This document shows positions 60,275 to 64,000 of a stretch of DNA of 64,000 bases, one piece after another; positions within the stretch are counted from its first letter, which is position 1, and the number at the start of each line of letters is the position of its first letter. A program made the position numbers and the translations under genes. Under the pieces are notes generated by a model. The model saw nothing but the letters and a program-made list of their open reading frames with translations, had not been told where the DNA came from and made no database searches. This DNA is from Paraburkholderia phenoliruptrix (GTDB lineage: Bacteria; Pseudomonadota; Gammaproteobacteria; Burkholderiales; Burkholderiaceae), in the NCBI RefSeq assembly GCF_019511605.1, contig NZ_JAEUAV010000012.1, positions 121,176 through 185,175 on the forward strand, in the 5' to 3' direction.

Positions 60275-61021
60275 TCATCGCATGCCCCCACTGGCGATGA
60301 TATGTTCGCCCGTCAACCACTTTGCGTCGTCGGAGGCGAGGAAGACCGCGATCGACGCCACGTCGTCCGGCCTGCCCACACGCCCGAGCGGCGTCTGGCT
60401 GACTGCCGAACTCTCGAACTCCGATCCGATCACCCCGGCGGTTTGTGCGCCTTCGGTCACGATCACGCCCGGATTGATCGTGTTCACGCGAATCTTCCGC
60501 GGCCCGAGTTCGCGGGCGAGTGCGCCGGTGATGGAATCGACCGCGCCTTTCGTGCCGCTATAAACGGCGGTCGTGGCCGGCGTGAGCGTCGAAACAACCG
60601 AGCTGACATTGATGATGCTGGCACCCTCGCCAAGGTGCTGGACCGCGGCCTGTGTGGTGAGCAAAACGCCGAGCACGTTAATGTCGAACTGCCTGCGGTA
60701 TTGCGCCTCCGTGAACGCGTCGATGGGCGCGAACTCGTAGACGCCGGAGTTGTTCACGAGGATGTCGAGGCGACCATAGGTCTCGATCGCCGCGTCGACG
60801 ATGCCCTTTGCGTCGGCGGCCTTCGACACGTCGCCGCCCACGGCAATCGCTTTGCCTCCGGCTGTCGTGATCGCAGAGACAACTTCGTCCGCGCCGGTCT
60901 TGCTGCTCGCATAGTTCACGACAACCGATGCACCCTCTGCCGCGAGCGCCTTGGCGATGGCCGCGCCGATCCCTTTCGACGCGCCGGTTACGACCGCCAC
61001 TTTCCCTGCAAGTTTGCTCAT
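60275..61021 (-). CDS. Short-chain dehydrogenase/reductase
   Basis: The 248-residue classical SDR has the NAD(P) motif TGASKGIG (residues 13-20), NNSG (90s), the catalytic triad SS...YSGTKG (Ser about 140, Tyr-x-x-x-Lys about 153-157) and the C-terminal GRVGRPDDVASIAVFLASDDAKWLTGEHIIASGGMR typical of FabG-like enzymes. Asn after the TGxxxGIG strand (VVNYASSK) suggests NADP preference. It reduces carbonyls or oxidises alcohols of unknown identity. ATG 61021 is chosen over 61030. Confidence 0.9.
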   Translation of the reverse strand: MSKLAGKVAVVTGASKGIGAAIAKALAAEGASVVVNYASSKTGADEVVSAITTAGGKAIAVGGDVSKAADAKGIVDAAIETYGRLDILVNNSGVYEFAPIDAFTEAQYRRQFDINVLGVLLTTQAAVQHLGEGASIINVSSVVSTLTPATTAVYSGTKGAVDSITGALARELGPRKIRVNTINPGVIVTEGAQTAGVIGSEFESSAVSQTPLGRVGRPDDVASIAVFLASDDAKWLTGEHIIASGGMR

Positions 61022-61192
61022 GATTTTCACCTCAGTGTGAATGAATCCGCTGATAGAAACCGACGTCGCGTCGAGTACGATGCAATCGCCAATGTTTTCT
61101 GCCGCCCCGGACTGATGCGCCTTCGCGAAATCGGAGCGCCGATCGCATGGTGCAGGACGAATCGACGCGTATCGTCCCGCAGGACGTCTGCT

Positions 61193-61834
61193 TCAGCCCG
61201 GCCACGGCGAATTGCGGATCACGGAACAAAAATTGCCGCGATGGAAATGCGGCTCCTTGTCGGCGATCACGTCGGCTTTCACGTTGCCGAAGGTGGTCTC
61301 CGGTTTGTGTTTGATGCCATCGTAGAAGGCCTGAATGATCTCCTCCTTGAAGCGTGGCGGGCGCGGATGCGCATGCGTCACAGCTTCGCGTTCCTCGTGG
61401 GAAAAATCGTGGTAGGAGAGACCGAGCACATCCATCTCGACGCCGGCCGTCACGAGCGCGACGATCGGGTGCATATGGCGCGGAATGCCGGGCGTGGTGT
61501 GCAACGCGATGGCCGTCCAGACGAGATCGATGTCGGCCGCGGTAATGCCCCGCGTCGAGAGAAAATCGCGGGCCGCATTGGCACCGTCGACTTCGAATCG
61601 TTCGGTGGCGCTGCTGTACGCACTGGCGAGGCCTACGTCATGAAACATGGCGCCCGCGTACAGGAGTTCCGGATCGAATTTCAGGCCGCGGCGCGCGCCC
61701 TCCAATGCACCGAACAAATACACGCGGCTCGAATGATGAAAGAGTAGGGCGCTGGACGTGTCGCGCACGAACTCGGTGATTTCCCGTGCTAGCTGACTAT
61801 CGGGGACGGCGACATCCTGAACGAACTGTGACAT
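61193..61834 (-). CDS. HD-domain protein (cyanamide hydratase-like)
   Basis: The 213-residue protein has an HD phosphohydrolase-type domain: LLFHHSSRVYLFGA (first His), LLYAGAMFHDVGL (HD pair, with Val-Gly-Leu), and then IALHTTPGIPRHMHPIVALVTAGVEMDVLG. The HTTPGIP segment is characteristic of a subgroup annotated as cyanamide hydratase-like HD proteins. The substrate is unknown. GGAG precedes ATG 61834. It lies between an SDR and a catalase gene on the same strand, 65 bases from the latter. Confidence 0.84.
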   Translation of the reverse strand: MSQFVQDVAVPDSQLAREITEFVRDTSSALLFHHSSRVYLFGALEGARRGLKFDPELLYAGAMFHDVGLASAYSSATERFEVDGANAARDFLSTRGITAADIDLVWTAIALHTTPGIPRHMHPIVALVTAGVEMDVLGLSYHDFSHEEREAVTHAHPRPPRFKEEIIQAFYDGIKHKPETTFGNVKADVIADKEPHFHRGNFCSVIRNSPWPG

Positions 61835-61899
61835 GACGTTTCTCCATCGAGAGGTGAGCGGGGTCGCCATCGAGCCAGACGCCGCGCGCGAATGGCCTG

Positions 61900-63369
61900 C
61901 TACTTCGTTTCAGTCGTCGCCGCGAGTCTGGCTAGCGCCTCGCGAACCCCCGCGCCATACGCGGGGTCCGCCTTCGAGCAATTGAGAATGTGGCGTTCCT
62001 GGATAGAAGCCTGAACGGAGGCCATCTGGCGAGCGGTGTTATCGAACAGCACTTGCCGCTGCGCCTTGCTCATCAGACGAAACAGATCGCCGGGCTGCGC
62101 GAAGTGATCCACATGCACGCGATGGTCCCAATGAGCGGCGTCGCCTTCGATGGGCAGCGGCGGCTCGTGAAGGCCGGGCTGCACTTCCCACTCGCCGGCG
62201 CTGTTCGGATAGTAAGAGGGCGTGCCGCCGAGGTTGTCGTCGGTGCGCATGGCGCCATCGCGGTGGTAGCTGTGCACGGGGCACTTGGGCGCATTGACGG
62301 GAATGTGATTGAAGTTCACGCCGAGCCGATACCGCTGCGTGTCGCCGTAAGAGAAAAGGCGCGCCTGCAGCATCTTGTCCGGCGAGAAGCCAATGCCGGG
62401 TACCACATTCGCGGGCGAGAAGGCTGCTTGCTCGACCTCTGCGAAGAAATTGCCGGGGTTGCGGTTCAATTCGAGGACGCCGACCTCGATCAACGGGAAA
62501 TCGCGTTTCGGCCAGACCTTGGTGAGATCGAACGGATTGAATGGCAGCGACCTGGCTTCATCGTCGGTCATCACCTGAATGAAGAGCGTCCAGCGCGGAA
62601 ACTCGCCGCGCTCGATGCTCTCGTAAAGATCGCGGCCGTGCGTTTCACGGTCTTTTCCGACCAGGTGTTCGGCCTCGCTATCGGTCAAATTCTCGATGCC
62701 TTGCTGCGTACGAAGGTGAAACTTCACCCACGCCCGGCGATTGTCGGCATCGATAAGACTGAACGTATGGCTGCCGAATCCGTGCATATGGCGATAGCTG
62801 CGCGGAATGCCGCGATCGCTCATGACGATCGTGACCTGATGCAGCGCTTCCGGTAACAGTGTCCAGAAGTCCCAGTTACTGTTCGCACTGCGCAGTCCCG
62901 TGCGCGGGTCGCGTTTGATCGCGTGGTTGAGATCGGGAAAGCGTAGCGGATCGCGGAAAAAGAACACGGGCGTGTTATTACCCACGATGTCCCAGTTTCC
63001 TTCTTCGGTATAGAACTTCACCGCGAAGCCCCGGATGTCGCGCTCGGCATCGGCGGCGCCGCGCTCGCCTGCCACGGTCGAAAAGCGCAGGAATACCGGC
63101 GTGGTCTTGCCGATTGCCGAAAAGAGCTTGGCTTTGGTATAGCGTGTGATGTCGTGCGTCACCGTGAAGGTGCCGTGGGCACCCGACCCTTTGGCGTGCA
63201 TGCGCCGTTCGGGAATGACCTCGCGGTCAAAATGCGCGAGTTTCTCTATCAGCCAGATATCCTGCAGCAGCGCGGGACCGCGCGGGCCGGCCGTTTCAAT
63301 GTTCAGGTTGTCGACAACGGGTGCACCCGTTGCGTGACCAAGACGCGTAGACGTATCGCGATTTGTCAT
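61900..63369 (-). CDS. katA: Monofunctional haem catalase (clade 3, small subunit)
   Basis: The 489-residue enzyme has the distal haem motif PERRMHAKGSGAHGTFTVTHD (catalytic His), the Asn-bearing VGNNTPVFFFRDPLRFPDLNHAIKRDP, NADPH-site residues, and the proximal haem-Tyr motif RLFSYGDTQRYRLG. Length around 490 fits small-subunit catalases. It decomposes hydrogen peroxide in the cytoplasm. TGGAG precedes ATG 63369. No OxyR gene is nearby. Confidence 0.94.
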   Translation of the reverse strand: MTNRDTSTRLGHATGAPVVDNLNIETAGPRGPALLQDIWLIEKLAHFDREVIPERRMHAKGSGAHGTFTVTHDITRYTKAKLFSAIGKTTPVFLRFSTVAGERGAADAERDIRGFAVKFYTEEGNWDIVGNNTPVFFFRDPLRFPDLNHAIKRDPRTGLRSANSNWDFWTLLPEALHQVTIVMSDRGIPRSYRHMHGFGSHTFSLIDADNRRAWVKFHLRTQQGIENLTDSEAEHLVGKDRETHGRDLYESIERGEFPRWTLFIQVMTDDEARSLPFNPFDLTKVWPKRDFPLIEVGVLELNRNPGNFFAEVEQAAFSPANVVPGIGFSPDKMLQARLFSYGDTQRYRLGVNFNHIPVNAPKCPVHSYHRDGAMRTDDNLGGTPSYYPNSAGEWEVQPGLHEPPLPIEGDAAHWDHRVHVDHFAQPGDLFRLMSKAQRQVLFDNTARQMASVQASIQERHILNCSKADPAYGAGVREALARLAATTETK

Positions 63370-63850
63370 GCCACGACTCCAGGGAAGGTTGTGCGGTACC
63401 GGCGCAGCACCGTAGCGTTTCGGGCTGGTGGATGCGCGAGTCTTTATGGGCAAATCAGTGTGCTTTTCCTGCAGGCGCGACGAGATGAAGCCCGCCACCG
63501 CGCTGCGATAGCCACTCGATCAATGCGAGATGAGGGGCGCAGGCATCGACTTGTCGATGTGAAGGAAGCGTACCTGTTGGGTGCACGGCCGATCTTGGAT
63601 AAAACAACGATTCAATGGACAAATCGTGGGCGGTTGTGTGAACCGGAGGCAATCGCTGATTTGCGAAGGGCAGAGGAATCCGGCGAATTGCGTGCCGATA
63701 AAGATCGAGCAGGCGTCAATGCATCGATAACGACGCCAAGCATGCCGGACGCTATGGGTTCTGCTGGCGCCATCTTTCGGCCGGCATCATTTGAGGTGCG
63801 AAAACACTGATCAGTGTGGCTATGTGCTGGACGTATCCGTCGCGGGGTGT
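63370..63850. other. 481-base gap between catalase and the IS left end
   Basis: No gene is recognised. It contains the catalase promoter and a perfect 14-base palindrome ACACTGATCAGTGT (63804-63817), 34 bases before the IS end. Confidence 0.4.
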
Positions 63851-64000
63851 GAGCCTGTCAGAAATTTTGTGTTCAAGGCATAACATGTACCCAAAGGAGC
63901 ATGTATGCCAAGCAAACCGAAAGCAGGGTCTGCGCCCCCGCCTGAGCTGCCGGCAATACCAGAGGAGCTCATCGATCAGATCGTGAAGGGGCCGATGACG
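63851..64000 (+). mobile_element. IS256-family insertion sequence, left end (truncated by window)
   Basis: GAGCCTGTCAGAAATTTTGTGTTCAAGG at 63851 onward, given here in outline only, matches the typical terminal inverted repeat region of Burkholderia IS256-type elements (key segment CTGTCAGAAATTTTGTG, 63855-63871). It is followed by the transposase start. The right end is beyond the window, so boundaries and target duplication cannot be checked. Confidence 0.75.
63905..64000 (+). CDS. IS256-family transposase, N-terminal fragment
   Basis: The visible 32 codons encode a Lys/Pro-rich start and LPAIPEELIDQIVKGPMT, the well-conserved N-terminus of IS256-type (Mutator-like DDE) transposases. AAAGGAGCATGT precedes the ATG. 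The rest of the gene lies outside the window, so intactness is unknown. Confidence 0.8.
   Translation, partial: MPSKPKAGSAPPPELPAIPEELIDQIVKGPMT

Noticed and set aside
59428..61747. Long plus-strand frames opposite the AraC, SDR and HD genes
   Set aside because: They are Arg/His-rich antisense shadows; the minus-strand genes have intact catalytic and HTH motifs.
1..64000. tRNA or rRNA genes
   Set aside because: No stretch with cloverleaf features or the conserved T-arm GTTCGANTC context was noticed, and no rRNA-like sequence; a tRNAscan run would settle it.

Overview
The window is high-GC chromosomal DNA whose gene content (paired AraC, LysR and FCD-GntR regulators, a DUF3331 protein, PPC/DUF296 pairs, sulfonate-type ABC transporters, an AurF/NRPS signal operon and an IS256-type element) points to a Burkholderiaceae member, most likely Paraburkholderia, Caballeronia or Burkholderia. 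Species cannot be fixed from sequence reading alone. Almost all of it is single-copy metabolic and regulatory genes. The only mobile DNA recognised is the edge of an IS at the far right.

Layout. 1-8 kb: truncated AraC gene, EamA transporter, DUF815 ATPase, a sensorless sigma-54 activator divergent from a LysR gene, two PPC/DUF296 proteins and a PLP aminotransferase. 7.9-14 kb (minus strand): a four-gene operon with the gene order and domain content of the pvfABCD / mgoBCAD operons and the valdiazen part of the ham cluster, i.e. DUF3050 haem-oxygenase-like oxidase, AurF-like N-oxygenase, A-T-R NRPS and SRPBCC protein. An 0.86-kb gene-free leader precedes it. 14.8-24 kb: DUF1810, AraC, AhpD-like and lipoamide-dehydrogenase-like redox genes, a DUF308-like membrane protein, a TetR-MFS drug-export pair with palindromic operators, a degenerate tandem HD-GYP/LuxR protein and a hotdog thioesterase.

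24-32 kb (minus strand): an amidase, an SsuABC-type transporter, an OxlT-like MFS carrier, a gamma-glutamyltransferase and an FCD-GntR regulator, with a TGTATACA operator candidate before the gamma-glutamyltransferase. They look like one catabolic regulon for an amide or gamma-glutamyl substrate. Just upstream of the GntR gene is a strongly structured minus-strand RNA candidate (three hairpins, a CCUCCU-containing linker, a U-run terminator). 33.6-41 kb: an organosulfur module (ssuC-ssuB-ssuA, DszC-like flavin monooxygenase, LLM monooxygenase), a bicupin protein and a LysR regulator.

41-49 kb: DUF488, HxlR/GST, a GlxA-type regulator, then a cobalt-type nitrile hydratase cluster (CobW GTPase, DUF1097, beta, alpha, accessory protein, NiCoT metal permease). 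49.7-56 kb: an RND tripartite efflux system split around its TetR regulator, with two operator-like sites of identical 7-10-7 geometry. 56-64 kb: beta-carbonic anhydrase, a metallo-beta-lactamase-fold protein that has lost two expected metal ligands, a DUF3331 protein, an alpha/beta-hydrolase remnant, AraC, SDR, HD-domain and catalase genes, and the left end of an IS256-family element. Functions are inferred from motifs and domain order read by eye; no similarity search was run.
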